DNA of 64,000 nt. It comes from JANPCX01 sp966211815. GTDB taxonomy: Bacteria; Pseudomonadota; Gammaproteobacteria; Burkholderiales; Burkholderiaceae_C. Positions 54,476 to 63,191 of this stretch are shown here, one piece after another. The stretch's first letter is position 1; each line of letters begins with the position of its first letter. A model generated the notes under the pieces. The model ran no database searches and had not been told where the DNA came from. It was given only the letters and a program-made list of their open reading frames with translations. The stretch covers positions 124,001 through 188,000 of the forward strand of contig CBIHOD010000001.1 of assembly GCA_966211815.1 (NCBI GenBank), read 5' to 3'. A program made the translations under genes and the position numbers.

Positions 54476-55414
54476 TCACCAGTCACCCGATGCGCCGCCG
54501 CCGCCGAAATCGCCGCCGCCGCCGCTGCTGAAGCCGCCGCCGTCCGACGATGAAGAAGAACCCGAAGAGCCCCAGCCGCCGCCGCCCAAGCCGCCGCCGG
54601 TCCAGACCAGCGGGCCGCCGTGGCGGCCGCGTGGGCCCGCGATGGAGCGGCGCGCGGCACCCAACCCCAGCACGCCGACCATGACCAGGGCGGCCGCGCC
54701 GATCAAGCCGGCCAGCAGCCAGCTCGACGTGGCCAGCCAGCCCAGTCCGCCGGCGCCCGCACCGGTGGCCAGTGCGCCAAGCTTGCGGCCGAGCAGGCCG
54801 GTGAACACCACGCCTGCGATCGGCACCGCCACGAACAGGAAGACCATCAGGCTTTCGAGGTCGTCCAGCCCGTGGTCGCCGAGCGGACCCTTGTCACCGC
54901 CCGCCTGTGGCGGCGGCAGGCCCTCGCCGCGGATGCGGCCGCCGATCGCATCCACCGCGGCGTCCAGCCCACCGGCATAGTCGCCCGCCTTGAAGGCCGG
55001 CACGAGGTGCTCGTCGATGAGGCGCTTGGCGAGCAAGTCGGGGATGGCGCCTTCCAGCGCCTTGGCCACTTCGAGGCGCACCTTGCGGTCGTCCTTGGCC
55101 ACGACGATGAGCAGGCCGTCGCCGACGCTGCGCCGGCCGATCTTCCACTGGTCGCCCACCCGCTGCGCGAAGGCGGTGATGTCTTCCGGCTTCGTGGTCG
55201 GCACGGCCAGCACCGCCACCTGGCTGCCGGTGGACTGCTCCAGCGCGGCCAGCTTGCCGACCAAGGCGCTGCGCTGCGCGGGGCTGAGCAGGCCGGCCTG
55301 GTCGACGACGCGGTCGGTCAGCGGCGGCACGGGCCGCACCGCCTGGGCGCGCGCGGCACCGCCGCACAAGGACAGCAGCATGCACAGCCCCAGCAGCAGC
55401 CGCCTGGCCGCCAT
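54476..55414 (-). CDS. YgcG family TPM-domain membrane protein
   Basis: 312 residues. Signal peptide ending ARA-QA, TPM domain (VVDQAGLLSPAQRSALVGKL; GDGLLIVVAKDDRKVRLEV; LIDEHLVPAFKAGDYAGGL), TM helices about 195-265, and a Gly/Ser-rich end (SSSSSDGGGFSSGGGGDFGG) ending SGDW, the standard YgcG tail. These proteins are encoded with LemA in many bacteria; the pair's function is unknown. Placed 20 bp after lemA. Confidence 0.9.
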   Translation of the reverse strand: MAARRLLLGLCMLLSLCGGAARAQAVRPVPPLTDRVVDQAGLLSPAQRSALVGKLAALEQSTGSQVAVLAVPTTKPEDITAFAQRVGDQWKIGRRSVGDGLLIVVAKDDRKVRLEVAKALEGAIPDLLAKRLIDEHLVPAFKAGDYAGGLDAAVDAIGGRIRGEGLPPPQAGGDKGPLGDHGLDDLESLMVFLFVAVPIAGVVFTGLLGRKLGALATGAGAGGLGWLATSSWLLAGLIGAAALVMVGVLGLGAARRSIAGPRGRHGGPLVWTGGGLGGGGWGSSGSSSSSDGGGFSSGGGGDFGGGGASGDW

Positions 55415-55434
55415 GGCGAAGGCGCCTGGGCGGC

Positions 55435-56088
55435 TCACTGCTTCGCCGCGGGCTGGCTGGCGCCGAAATCGACCACCGGCGGCGCGGAGATCTGCGCCTC
55501 GTTCTGCACGGTGAAGCTGGGCTTGACGTCGTAGCCGAACACCTTGGCCGTGAGGTTGGTGGGGAAGCTGCGCGCCAGAACGTTGTAGTCGGCCACCGTC
55601 TTGATGTAGCGGTTGCGCGCCACGGTGATGCGGTTCTCGGTGCCTTCCAGCTGCACGCGCAGATCCTGGAAGCCCCGGTTGGCCTTGAGGTTGGGGTATT
55701 GCTCGCTCACCACCATCAGGCGGCTGAGCGCGCCGGTCAATTCGCCCTGGGCCTTCTGGAATTTGTCGAAAGCCTCGGGGTTGTTCACCAACTCGGGCGT
55801 GGCCTGGATGCTGGTGGCCTTGGCGCGGGCCTCCACCACCTTGGTCAGCGTCTCCTGCTCGAAGTTGGCCTCGCCCTTGACGGTGGCGACGATGTTGGGG
55901 ATCAGGTCGGCGCGGCGCTGGTACTGGTTGAGCACCTCGGACCACCCGGCCTTGACGTCTTCGTCAAGTTTCTGGAATTCGTTGTAGCCGCAGCCGCCCA
56001 AGGCCACCGAAAGCGCCACGGCCGCCAGGACGGCGGCCGGCCTGCGCCGTGCGGGTGTGCCTTTGTGCTTCGTCATCGTCGCGGTCAT
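55435..56088 (-). CDS. lemA: LemA family lipoprotein
   Basis: 217 residues, lipobox LGGC (Cys33) before YNEFQKLDEDVKAGWSEVLN. The helical LemA core includes YQRRADLIPNIVATVKGEA, LTKVVEARAKAT and ENRITVARNRYIKTVADYN. GGAGG 6 bp before the ATG at 56088. Exposed to the periplasm; role unknown. First gene of the three-gene unit. Confidence 0.93.
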   Translation of the reverse strand: MTATMTKHKGTPARRRPAAVLAAVALSVALGGCGYNEFQKLDEDVKAGWSEVLNQYQRRADLIPNIVATVKGEANFEQETLTKVVEARAKATSIQATPELVNNPEAFDKFQKAQGELTGALSRLMVVSEQYPNLKANRGFQDLRVQLEGTENRITVARNRYIKTVADYNVLARSFPTNLTAKVFGYDVKPSFTVQNEAQISAPPVVDFGASQPAAKQ

Positions 56089-56175
56089 GTCGGTCCTCCA
56101 TGCTGCACCACTGCCGATCGTAGTGGAAGCGCTGGGAGCAAGCGGCGTTCCCGCGGACTTGCGGCCGGGTCCCGG

Positions 56176-57606
56176 TCAAGGCCTCCGGGTGGTTGGGCCG
56201 GCGCCGGCCGCCACCGGGCCGGGCCATTCCGGCAAGGCGGCCACCAAGGTCTGCCGCTGCTTGGCAGGCAAGGTGCGCATCTGCCTGAGGATCCAGGCGG
56301 TGCGCTCGTCGCGGCCCTGGCCGCCTTCGGCCCAGCGGGCCAGTTCATGTTCCGGTGCGCGCAGCAGGCCGGCCAGCCAGGCGGCTTCGACCGGGCCGAG
56401 GCGCTGCACCGGTTTCTTGAAATAGTGCTTCGCCGCGGCGGCGGCGCCGCATTGGCCCTGCCCCCAGGGCGCCATGGCGAGGTAGAGGTCGAGCACGCGT
56501 GCCTTGCCCAAGGTGCGGTCGAGTTCGACGGCGTAGAGCAGCTCGCGCAGCTTGCGCAACGCGTGGCGTTCGTCGCCGGTGTAGACCATCTTGGCCAATT
56601 GCTGGCTGAGGGTGCTGCCGCCCCGCAGGCCCTTTCTGTCGACCGACTGGTTGCTGGCCCAGGCGGCCTGCAATTCGGCCAGGTCGAATCCGGCGTGCTC
56701 CATGAAACGCTGGTCCTCGGCGGCCATCACCGCCTTGGGAAGCCAGGGGCCCCATCCGCCGTCGGGCAGCTTGCCGTTGTTGCCCGCGCAGCCCGGCGGC
56801 AGCGCCGTGCGCAGCGCTTCGGTGCCCAGGCCCGACACCGCGAAGCCTTCGACCTGCAGGTTGATCTTGTCGCCGGGTTTGCCGGCGGCCGGGTCGGGCC
56901 CGGTGCGCGGGAACTGCCAGCGCGCGTCCAACCGTATGCGGCCGTCGATCTGCGCGCGCGGCCATTCGGGTAGTTGCGACGACCACAGGCCGGCCAGGTC
57001 GCGCGCCGGCGTCGGCGGCAGCTCCACGCCCAGCTCGGCCTGTTGGCGCGCCATCTGCAGGTGCCAGCGGCCTTTCACCGGGTTCAGCGGTTCGCCGCCC
57101 GGGCCCGGCTGGGCCGGGGAGACGATGAAATCGCCTTTCAGGTGGTCCTGCCCGTTGCGCTGGAAGGTGGCGCTGAGCCGCGACAGCGGCACGGGCTGGG
57201 GTCCGAGCGACGGCAAGGCCAACAGGCAGGGCTGGCATTCCAGTTCCCAGGGCCCGGCTTCGCCGTCGCCGCCCAACAGGCTGACCGGCCCCCAGCGGGT
57301 TTCCAGCACCCGGCCGCGCATCAGCCGCGTGGCCACCTTCAAAGCCACCGGGTGGGTGAGCAGCCGGTAGGTGGTGGGCACGCTGGCCTGCAGCGTCCAT
57401 GGGCCGACCCGCAGCGGGAAAGACCACTCTTCGGGCGCGGCGCGCAGCATCACCAGGGCCCAGAACAGCAAGGCGCACAGCAGCAGGCAGGCGGTGCCGA
57501 ACAGCAGCGAGAGCCATTGCAGGGTCCGCTTCAAGCCGCTGCGCGCGGGCCGGGGTTGGGCATTGTCGGCGGGGGGTGGGGCGGTGTCTTCGGTTGAGGC
57601 GGTCAT
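56176..57606 (-). CDS. membrane-anchored GT51 peptidoglycan transglycosylase-like protein
   Basis: 476 residues. A cytosolic Pro-rich start, TM (about 28-53), a periplasmic beta-rich region of about 230 residues unrelated to known PBP parts, then a GT51 domain: motif AAEDQRFMEHAGFD (catalytic Glu297), RGGSTLSQQLAKM (329-340), RKLRELLYAVELDRTLGK and AAKHYFKKPVQRLGPVEAAWLAGLL. No transpeptidase domain. Its ATG overlaps the exosortase stop by ATGA, so it is a dedicated part of the exosortase operon. The middle domain may recognise the sorted product or another envelope partner (inference). Confidence 0.88.
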   Translation of the reverse strand: MTASTEDTAPPPADNAQPRPARSGLKRTLQWLSLLFGTACLLLCALLFWALVMLRAAPEEWSFPLRVGPWTLQASVPTTYRLLTHPVALKVATRLMRGRVLETRWGPVSLLGGDGEAGPWELECQPCLLALPSLGPQPVPLSRLSATFQRNGQDHLKGDFIVSPAQPGPGGEPLNPVKGRWHLQMARQQAELGVELPPTPARDLAGLWSSQLPEWPRAQIDGRIRLDARWQFPRTGPDPAAGKPGDKINLQVEGFAVSGLGTEALRTALPPGCAGNNGKLPDGGWGPWLPKAVMAAEDQRFMEHAGFDLAELQAAWASNQSVDRKGLRGGSTLSQQLAKMVYTGDERHALRKLRELLYAVELDRTLGKARVLDLYLAMAPWGQGQCGAAAAAKHYFKKPVQRLGPVEAAWLAGLLRAPEHELARWAEGGQGRDERTAWILRQMRTLPAKQRQTLVAALPEWPGPVAAGAGPTTRRP

Positions 57607-59123
57607 CAGAGGGCTCTCGCGATGGTGAGCGCTTGCCAAGGTCCGGTCGATTGTCCCAGCTGGGCCGACCAGAACCAGCTGGATGTATCGGTGAAAGACC
57701 GGCCTGTTGCATCGACGATGCGCTCGCAGACGCGGATACGCTGCTTCTCTCCCGACGGCCCCGTGCGCTCTGCCACGAAGCAGCGCCACAGCCTATCTTG
57801 GGCATCGCGTTCCAGCCGGGCGTTTTCGATGCGGTAGCCCAGTCCGCGGTAACAGTCCGCGGCTGGGTGCAGCATGCGGGTGGGTGCATGCACTTCCCGC
57901 CAGACCAAAGTCTGGACGCCGTCGGTCAGGCGCGTCAGCTGGCCCGGGAAATGGGCCGCGAAGCGCTGCTCGACCGGGCTGAGCGCCAAGGGTCGCAGGG
58001 CCCGGCCTTCCCATTCGCGCGGCCATTCGCTGTCCACGCGGCCGGCATTCCCGCCACCGACCGGATCCGACCCCGGCAAGGCCCACGGTGCGGCCAGGCA
58101 GGCCAGCAAGGCCGGCAGCACCGCCCATTGCCATGGCCAGCCGCGGCGGTTGCGCCGGGCCGGCGGCGGCAGGCAACGGCTCGATGCCGTGGCCAGGTTC
58201 GCGCGCTTGCGCCAGATCGCGGCATCGGCGATGTGCCATGGGCCGTCGCCGCGCGGCCCGCCTGGCGGCGTCGCCGTCGCGGACGCCTGCCCCGCCGGGC
58301 GCCGCATCAATCCGCACACCCCTGCGCAGACGCCGGCCAGCACCGCCAGACCGACCGCCTGGTGCAACCATTCCTCCACAGGCTGGCCCTGCGCCTCCAG
58401 GCCCACCAGCACACTGTTGCGCAGGACATTGCCCAGCAGGACGAGGGCGCCGACCCCCGGCAGCCGCCGCGCGAACGCCGCGTCGCGCAGCCCTGCCCAA
58501 AGCGCGGTCGCGCAGGCGCAGAAATAGGCCATCCAGACCATCTGCACGCCGGAGCAGGGCGCGTCGACGATGATGAGCCGGCCGTCCACCGCCATCGCGC
58601 TGCCGCTGCGCTCGGCGGCGAAACCCAGCCCCTTCAGCAGCCAGGTGCTGGCTTCGGCGGTGGCCACGCGCAGCGGGAAGCCTGCATAGAACTGCATCGA
58701 CGACACCAGCGGCAAGGCCAGCACCGCCAGCCCGGCCAGCGGCAGGGCCGCGGCGCCCGATGGCAGGAAGGCGCAGGTGCCGCAGACCAGCGCCAGGGCG
58801 GCCAGCAAGGCGCCCGCCAGCGGCGGCAGCCACCACACCGCGGCGGTGGCCGCGACGCTCAGGCCCATCGACAGCCACAGCCAGGGCAGCCGCGGCTGGG
58901 CGCGCATCGCCCCGGCCTGCCGCAGCAAGGCCCATCCCAGCACCGCGGCCGCCGCCACGCCCAGCGGGTCGTCCGAGCCGTCGCCGAGCCGGGCGGCGGC
59001 CCAGCGCCAGTGCACGCCGTGGGCGGCGGCCAGCAAGGCCAGCCAGGCCAACGGGTGGGCCGAGGCCAGCCGACGGTGCCAGCGACCGCTGGCGCAGGTG
59101 GGGATCACGTGGTCCAGGTTCAT
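57606..59123 (-). CDS. exosortase fused to EpsI-like domain
   Basis: 505 residues. About nine TM helices (20-275) with the exosortase triad: Cys190 in APCSGVQMVWMAY, Arg235 in GNVLRNSV and His254 in EWLHQAVGLAVL. After a linker and one more TM (about 330-350) comes an EpsI-like domain (about 385-500) with HPAADCYRGLGYRIE. Exosortases cleave PEP-CTERM-type sorting helices, like a sortase in Gram-negatives. ATGA overlaps on both sides tie it to the small membrane gene and to the GT51 gene. Subfamily not assigned. Confidence 0.9.
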   Translation of the reverse strand: MNLDHVIPTCASGRWHRRLASAHPLAWLALLAAAHGVHWRWAAARLGDGSDDPLGVAAAAVLGWALLRQAGAMRAQPRLPWLWLSMGLSVAATAAVWWLPPLAGALLAALALVCGTCAFLPSGAAALPLAGLAVLALPLVSSMQFYAGFPLRVATAEASTWLLKGLGFAAERSGSAMAVDGRLIIVDAPCSGVQMVWMAYFCACATALWAGLRDAAFARRLPGVGALVLLGNVLRNSVLVGLEAQGQPVEEWLHQAVGLAVLAGVCAGVCGLMRRPAGQASATATPPGGPRGDGPWHIADAAIWRKRANLATASSRCLPPPARRNRRGWPWQWAVLPALLACLAAPWALPGSDPVGGGNAGRVDSEWPREWEGRALRPLALSPVEQRFAAHFPGQLTRLTDGVQTLVWREVHAPTRMLHPAADCYRGLGYRIENARLERDAQDRLWRCFVAERTGPSGEKQRIRVCERIVDATGRSFTDTSSWFWSAQLGQSTGPWQALTIARAL

Positions 59124-59404
59124 CGGGCCGCCCCCCGATCGGCGCGGTGGGACGCGCGCCGGTCGCGTTGGATCAAGACGGCGGTGTGCAGCAGCGCGCA
59201 GAACAGCGCCAGGGGCCCGGCGACGAAGGCGCAGGCGGCCCAGCTGAACACCGCGGCCGACCACCACGCCCCGCCGAGCATGGCGGCCGGGTCGTCGGCG
59301 ATCAGCGCCGGGACGACGAAGGGCATCGCCAGCGTCGCCAGCGACAACCACCACAAGCCCAGGCGCCGCAGGCAGCGCCAGGCCATGGCGACGGGCTTCG
59401 GCAT
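59120..59404 (-). CDS. small membrane protein of the exosortase locus
   Basis: 94 residues from the ATG at 59404, which has AGGAGG at the right distance; an upstream GTG (59428) is weaker. Two or three TM helices (LGLWWLSLATLAMPFVVPAL; FSWAACAFVAGPLALFCALL) and a basic cytosolic tail (RDRRASHRADRG). Family not recognised. Stop overlaps the exosortase start (ATGA). Probably an accessory subunit. Confidence 0.8.
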   Translation of the reverse strand: MPKPVAMAWRCLRRLGLWWLSLATLAMPFVVPALIADDPAAMLGGAWWSAAVFSWAACAFVAGPLALFCALLHTAVLIQRDRRASHRADRGAAR

Positions 59405-59417
59405 GTGCATGGCCTCC

Positions 59418-61523
59418 TCAGCGTCCACGCTTGCTCAACAGCGACGAAGCCACCACGCCCGCGACCACCAGCAGCGCCAGCCAGGCGGCCGGCTCGGGCG
59501 TGCTGGGCACCATCGCGCCGCCCACCGCCATCGGGCCCACGCCTTCGGGCAGCGGCGACGGCTGGTCGACGGCGACCGACGAAGCCGCGGCCTCCGGGTT
59601 GCGCACCACCTGGTCGACGGCGATGAAGCTGGTGTATGGCGTCAGCAGGCTGTACTGCAGGCCGAGGTCGGTGATGCGCGCCTTGAACGCTGTGCCGCCT
59701 TGCAGCGCCTCTTCGTCGGACAGGATGGCGATGCGCTGGCGCGCCCAGAGGTGGCGCAGCGCGGCGGCGGTCTCGCTCAGCTGGCCCGACTGCACCGGCA
59801 CCGCGGCGCGCCACGGGCCATTGGCGGCCTGGCCTTCCACGACCAGCTGCGCGTTCACCGGCTGGCCCTGGGGCGCTCGCCATTTGCCGAACCACAGCAC
59901 CGGGCGGCCGGCCATCACGTCGGGCAGCTGCACCGGCTGCACGTCGTAGGCGTCCAGGCCCTCGAACCGCGCCTTCACCTGCGTCAGCACCGGCGAATCG
60001 ACGATGGCGCGCAGCCGCTCCGCCTGGGCCGCGGCCTGGTCGGGCTGGGTGACGATGAAAGCCTCGCCCTGGCCGGCGCGGGCGATGCCTTCGATCAGGT
60101 GCCGGTTCACGCTGTGGCCGATGCCGAAGGCGAACACATTGCTCTGCCCCAGGTTCTGCCGCACCTGTGCGAACACCTCGTTCTCGACGGTGACGTAGCC
60201 GTCGGTGACGACGATCACGCTGCGCGAGACGTCGCCCGCCTTGGGCAGCGCCGCGATGCGCCTGAGCGCGGGCACGATTTCGGTGCCGCCGCCGCCGCGG
60301 ATGTCGGACAGCGTGCGCAGGGCCTGGGCGATGTTGGGCCTGGTGGCCGGCACCGACTGCGGCGCCAGCATCTGGCTGCTGCCCGAGAACAGCATCACGT
60401 TGAAGGTGTCGCTCGGCCGCAGGCTGCCGATCAGGTTCCGCAGAAGCGCCTTGGCGGTGTCCAGCGGGTAGCCGTGCATCGAGCCGGAGATGTCGACGAC
60501 GAAGATGTACTCGCGCGGGTTGATCTGCGACGTGGCCGGCGCCTTGGGCGGCTCGACCATGGCGAGGAAGAAGTTCTCCGAGACGCCGCGGTAGAGCATC
60601 ACGCCCGATTCGATGCGGTCGCCCGCCAGGCGGTAGGTCAGGATGAAGTCGCGGTTGTTGGCGGGGCGGCCGCCGTCCTGGGCGAGGGACGCTTCCACGT
60701 GGGGGCTGTCCAGGCCCTGGGTCTCCAGACGGTGCGAGGGCGAGGCCAGTTCCTTGACAGCCACCGGCGCGTCGATGTGGACGCGGATGTCGAACGGCGG
60801 GGCCTTGCCTTCCTCGCCCGGCTTCAGGAAGGGCATGCTGGCCCAGGCGTTGTTGCCGCCGCCCGCGGCGGGCGCGTTGTAGCGCGGACCCACCACCGTG
60901 GGGAAGACGAAAGCGTACTGCGCCTGCGTTGGAACGAGCAGCTCGGTGTAGCGCAGCTCGACCGCCACGTCGTCGCCGGGCAGGATGTTGGCCACGTTCA
61001 TTTCGAACACGTTGGGCCGGTGCTGCTCCAGCAGCGCGGCGGCCTTGCCTTCCTTCTTGGCGGATTCGTATTCCAGGCGCGCGGCCTGCTTCTCCTGGAT
61101 GCGCGCGGTGATCAGGCGCTGGCCGAGGCGCACGCTCATCGCGTGCACCGCCGCCTGGGTGGAGCCGGGGAAGACGTAGCGCGCCTCGATCGGCCGCTGG
61201 CCTTCATTGCGGTAGCGCTGGGTGACGGTGACGTCGGCGATCACGCCGCTGATGCGCACGTCGACCTGCGTGGACTTCAGCGGCAGCCTGTCGACGCCGG
61301 GCTCGCGGCTGTCGACGAAGAAATAGGGGCTCTCGGCCTTGGGCGCCTGGGAGTCGTCGGCCTGGGCTGGCAGGCAGACCATCAGCAGCGCCGCGCCCAG
61401 CGACAGCAGCACGCACCACAACACGCGCGCGAAGGCGCCGGTGCCGGCGGCTGCGCCCCAGAGGGCGCCGTCGAGCGCGTCGTCGGAATGTGCGGACGGG
61501 GGGGAGGTGTCGAGCGGTCGCAT
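59418..61523 (-). CDS. VIT and VWA domain protein with PEP-CTERM sorting signal
   Basis: 701 residues from the ATG at 61523 (MRPLDTSP). A hydrophobic export segment (about 33-53), a VIT domain (STQVDVRISGVIADVTVTQR; ARYVFPGSTQAAVHAM), a VWA domain with MIDAS motif FVVDISGSMHGYPLD and TDGYVTVENEVF, a C-terminal beta domain, and a sorting signal: TPEP, hydrophobic AAWLALLVVAGVVASSLL, basic SKRGR. The architecture parallels 'marine sortase target' VIT-VWA proteins but with an exosortase signal. Likely the dedicated substrate of the exosortase 0.3 kb downstream (14 bp to the small membrane gene). Confidence 0.9.
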   Translation of the reverse strand: MRPLDTSPPSAHSDDALDGALWGAAAGTGAFARVLWCVLLSLGAALLMVCLPAQADDSQAPKAESPYFFVDSREPGVDRLPLKSTQVDVRISGVIADVTVTQRYRNEGQRPIEARYVFPGSTQAAVHAMSVRLGQRLITARIQEKQAARLEYESAKKEGKAAALLEQHRPNVFEMNVANILPGDDVAVELRYTELLVPTQAQYAFVFPTVVGPRYNAPAAGGGNNAWASMPFLKPGEEGKAPPFDIRVHIDAPVAVKELASPSHRLETQGLDSPHVEASLAQDGGRPANNRDFILTYRLAGDRIESGVMLYRGVSENFFLAMVEPPKAPATSQINPREYIFVVDISGSMHGYPLDTAKALLRNLIGSLRPSDTFNVMLFSGSSQMLAPQSVPATRPNIAQALRTLSDIRGGGGTEIVPALRRIAALPKAGDVSRSVIVVTDGYVTVENEVFAQVRQNLGQSNVFAFGIGHSVNRHLIEGIARAGQGEAFIVTQPDQAAAQAERLRAIVDSPVLTQVKARFEGLDAYDVQPVQLPDVMAGRPVLWFGKWRAPQGQPVNAQLVVEGQAANGPWRAAVPVQSGQLSETAAALRHLWARQRIAILSDEEALQGGTAFKARITDLGLQYSLLTPYTSFIAVDQVVRNPEAAASSVAVDQPSPLPEGVGPMAVGGAMVPSTPEPAAWLALLVVAGVVASSLLSKRGR

Positions 61524-61694
61524 CGCCTGGGCCTTTCGTTTCGGTGGGGGCCGCCATCCCGGGAGAGGTTGCGGCGGCATGACCGAAAGGATCAATGCTT
61601 CATGCGAACGGCGGAGGAAGCCGCGGCGAAGGCGCGCCCGGCAATGTGAAGGCGGTGTGAACGAACGGCCGCGGTCTGCCGGCCGCGGCGCGCC

Positions 61695-63164
61695 TCAGCC
61701 CGTGGGACCGGCGAGCGCGCCGCCGTCGCCTAGGGGCAGCGACAGGGTCGCCAGCGCGCCGCCGCCTTCGGCGTTGCGCAGCGCCACGCGGCCGTGGTGC
61801 AGCTCGGCGATCTCCTTGACGAAAGCCAGGCCGAGCCCGGTGCTGCGCTTGCGGCTGTGCGGACGCGCCAGGGAGTAGAACTTCTCGAACACCTTGGCCT
61901 CGGCGTAGTCGGGGATGCCGGGGCCCTGGTCGGCCACCGTGACTTCGGCGACGCGCCGGCGGGTGTGGATCGCCACGGTCACCCGGCCGCCGCCGGGCGA
62001 GAAATCGATCGCGTTGTCGAGCAGGTTGGACAGCGCCCGGCGCAGAAGGAAGGCGTCGCCCTCCACGGCCGGCCGCCCTTCGCCGCCGGCCGGGGGCGCG
62101 AGCTGCACCGAGACCTGCCGCGGCCGGCCGCTGGCCTGGGCGCTCGCCACCACGTCCTGCACCAGGGCGCGCAGGTCGAGCGCGACGGGGTTGTCGAGCT
62201 GGCGGCGCGACTCCAGCGCGGTCAGCTCCATCATGCGGTCGATCAGCTCCTGCACGCGTTCGGTCTCTCGCACGATGTTGGCGGTGAAGCGGGCGCGGTC
62301 GGCGTCCGGCATCGGCTCCTGGAGCAGCTCGGCCGCGCCGCGTATCGCCGACAACGGGCTCTTCATCTCGTGCGTCAGCGTCTGCACGTAGTCGGCCACG
62401 TAGTTGCGGCCGGCCAGGGCGTCGCGCATCTCGTCGTAGGCGGCTCCGAGCGCGCCGAGCGCCCGCCGGCCCAGGCGCGGCAGGTTGAAGGTGCGCTGGG
62501 CGCGCACGTAGCGCACGTAGTCGGCCATCAGGCCGAAGGGCCGCACCAGCCAGACCGACAGGATCACCACCAGCAGCAGGATGGCCGCCACCGAGGTGAC
62601 GCCCACCAGCAGCGTCTTGCGGCGCGCCGCCTCGACGAATTGGCCGAAGCTCTGCACCGGTTTGCCCACGCTGACCGCGCCGGCGATCTCCTCGTTCAGG
62701 CGGATGGGCGCGGCCACGTACATCACCGTGGTCTGGGGCTGGCCCTCGATGTCGGGCGTGGTGCGGGCGCCGTAGCCGCCGGCCAGCGCCAGTTTCACGT
62801 CGCGCCAGCGGGCGTGGTCGGCGCCTTCCTGGCGGCCGGTGGAGTCGTAGAGCACCCGGCCCCGGCGGTCGACCACGGTGACGCGCAGCTCGACCCGGGT
62901 CTTGCGGAAGCCGAAGATGTCGGCCTCGAAGCGGCGCGCGTACAGCGACTGGAACACCGGCCGCAGCGCGTCGGCCCGCAGGGCGCCGCCGGTCGAGGCG
63001 GCCTCCACCGTGGTGGCCAGCAGGTGGGCGGTCTCGACCAGCGATTCCTCGGCCGATTCGCGGTAGCGCGGGTCGATGTCGCCGAGCAGCCGGTACATCA
63101 GCACGCCCACGCCGGCCGCATAGGCCAGCAGGATGCCGATGAAGATGCGGTTGCGCTTGGTCAC
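61695..63164 (-). CDS. creC: CreC-like sensor histidine kinase
   Basis: 489 residues. TM1 at the start (IFIGILLAYAAGVGVLMYRL), periplasmic sensor with VDRRGRVLYDSTGRQEGADHARWRDV, TM2 (about 183-205), HAMP, H-box QTLTHEMKSPLSAIRGA, HATPase_c (NLLDNAIDFSPGGG, DQGPGIPD, STGLGLAFVKEI). This matches CreC. The cognate regulator gene creB is not adjacent: upstream is kup (27 bp) and downstream the VIT-VWA gene. Control of the exosortase locus is a position-based guess. Confidence 0.85.
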   Translation of the reverse strand: MTKRNRIFIGILLAYAAGVGVLMYRLLGDIDPRYRESAEESLVETAHLLATTVEAASTGGALRADALRPVFQSLYARRFEADIFGFRKTRVELRVTVVDRRGRVLYDSTGRQEGADHARWRDVKLALAGGYGARTTPDIEGQPQTTVMYVAAPIRLNEEIAGAVSVGKPVQSFGQFVEAARRKTLLVGVTSVAAILLLVVILSVWLVRPFGLMADYVRYVRAQRTFNLPRLGRRALGALGAAYDEMRDALAGRNYVADYVQTLTHEMKSPLSAIRGAAELLQEPMPDADRARFTANIVRETERVQELIDRMMELTALESRRQLDNPVALDLRALVQDVVASAQASGRPRQVSVQLAPPAGGEGRPAVEGDAFLLRRALSNLLDNAIDFSPGGGRVTVAIHTRRRVAEVTVADQGPGIPDYAEAKVFEKFYSLARPHSRKRSTGLGLAFVKEIAELHHGRVALRNAEGGGALATLSLPLGDGGALAGPTG

Positions 63165-63191
63165 GGCGTGGCGCGGAGCGGCGTCAGCGCG

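Noticed and set aside
57399..61649. Very long plus-strand open frame (over 1400 codons) opposite the exosortase locus
   Set aside because: It is antisense to four well-supported genes, with no domains and Arg/Ala/His-rich low-complexity content: a GC-skew artefact of high-GC DNA.
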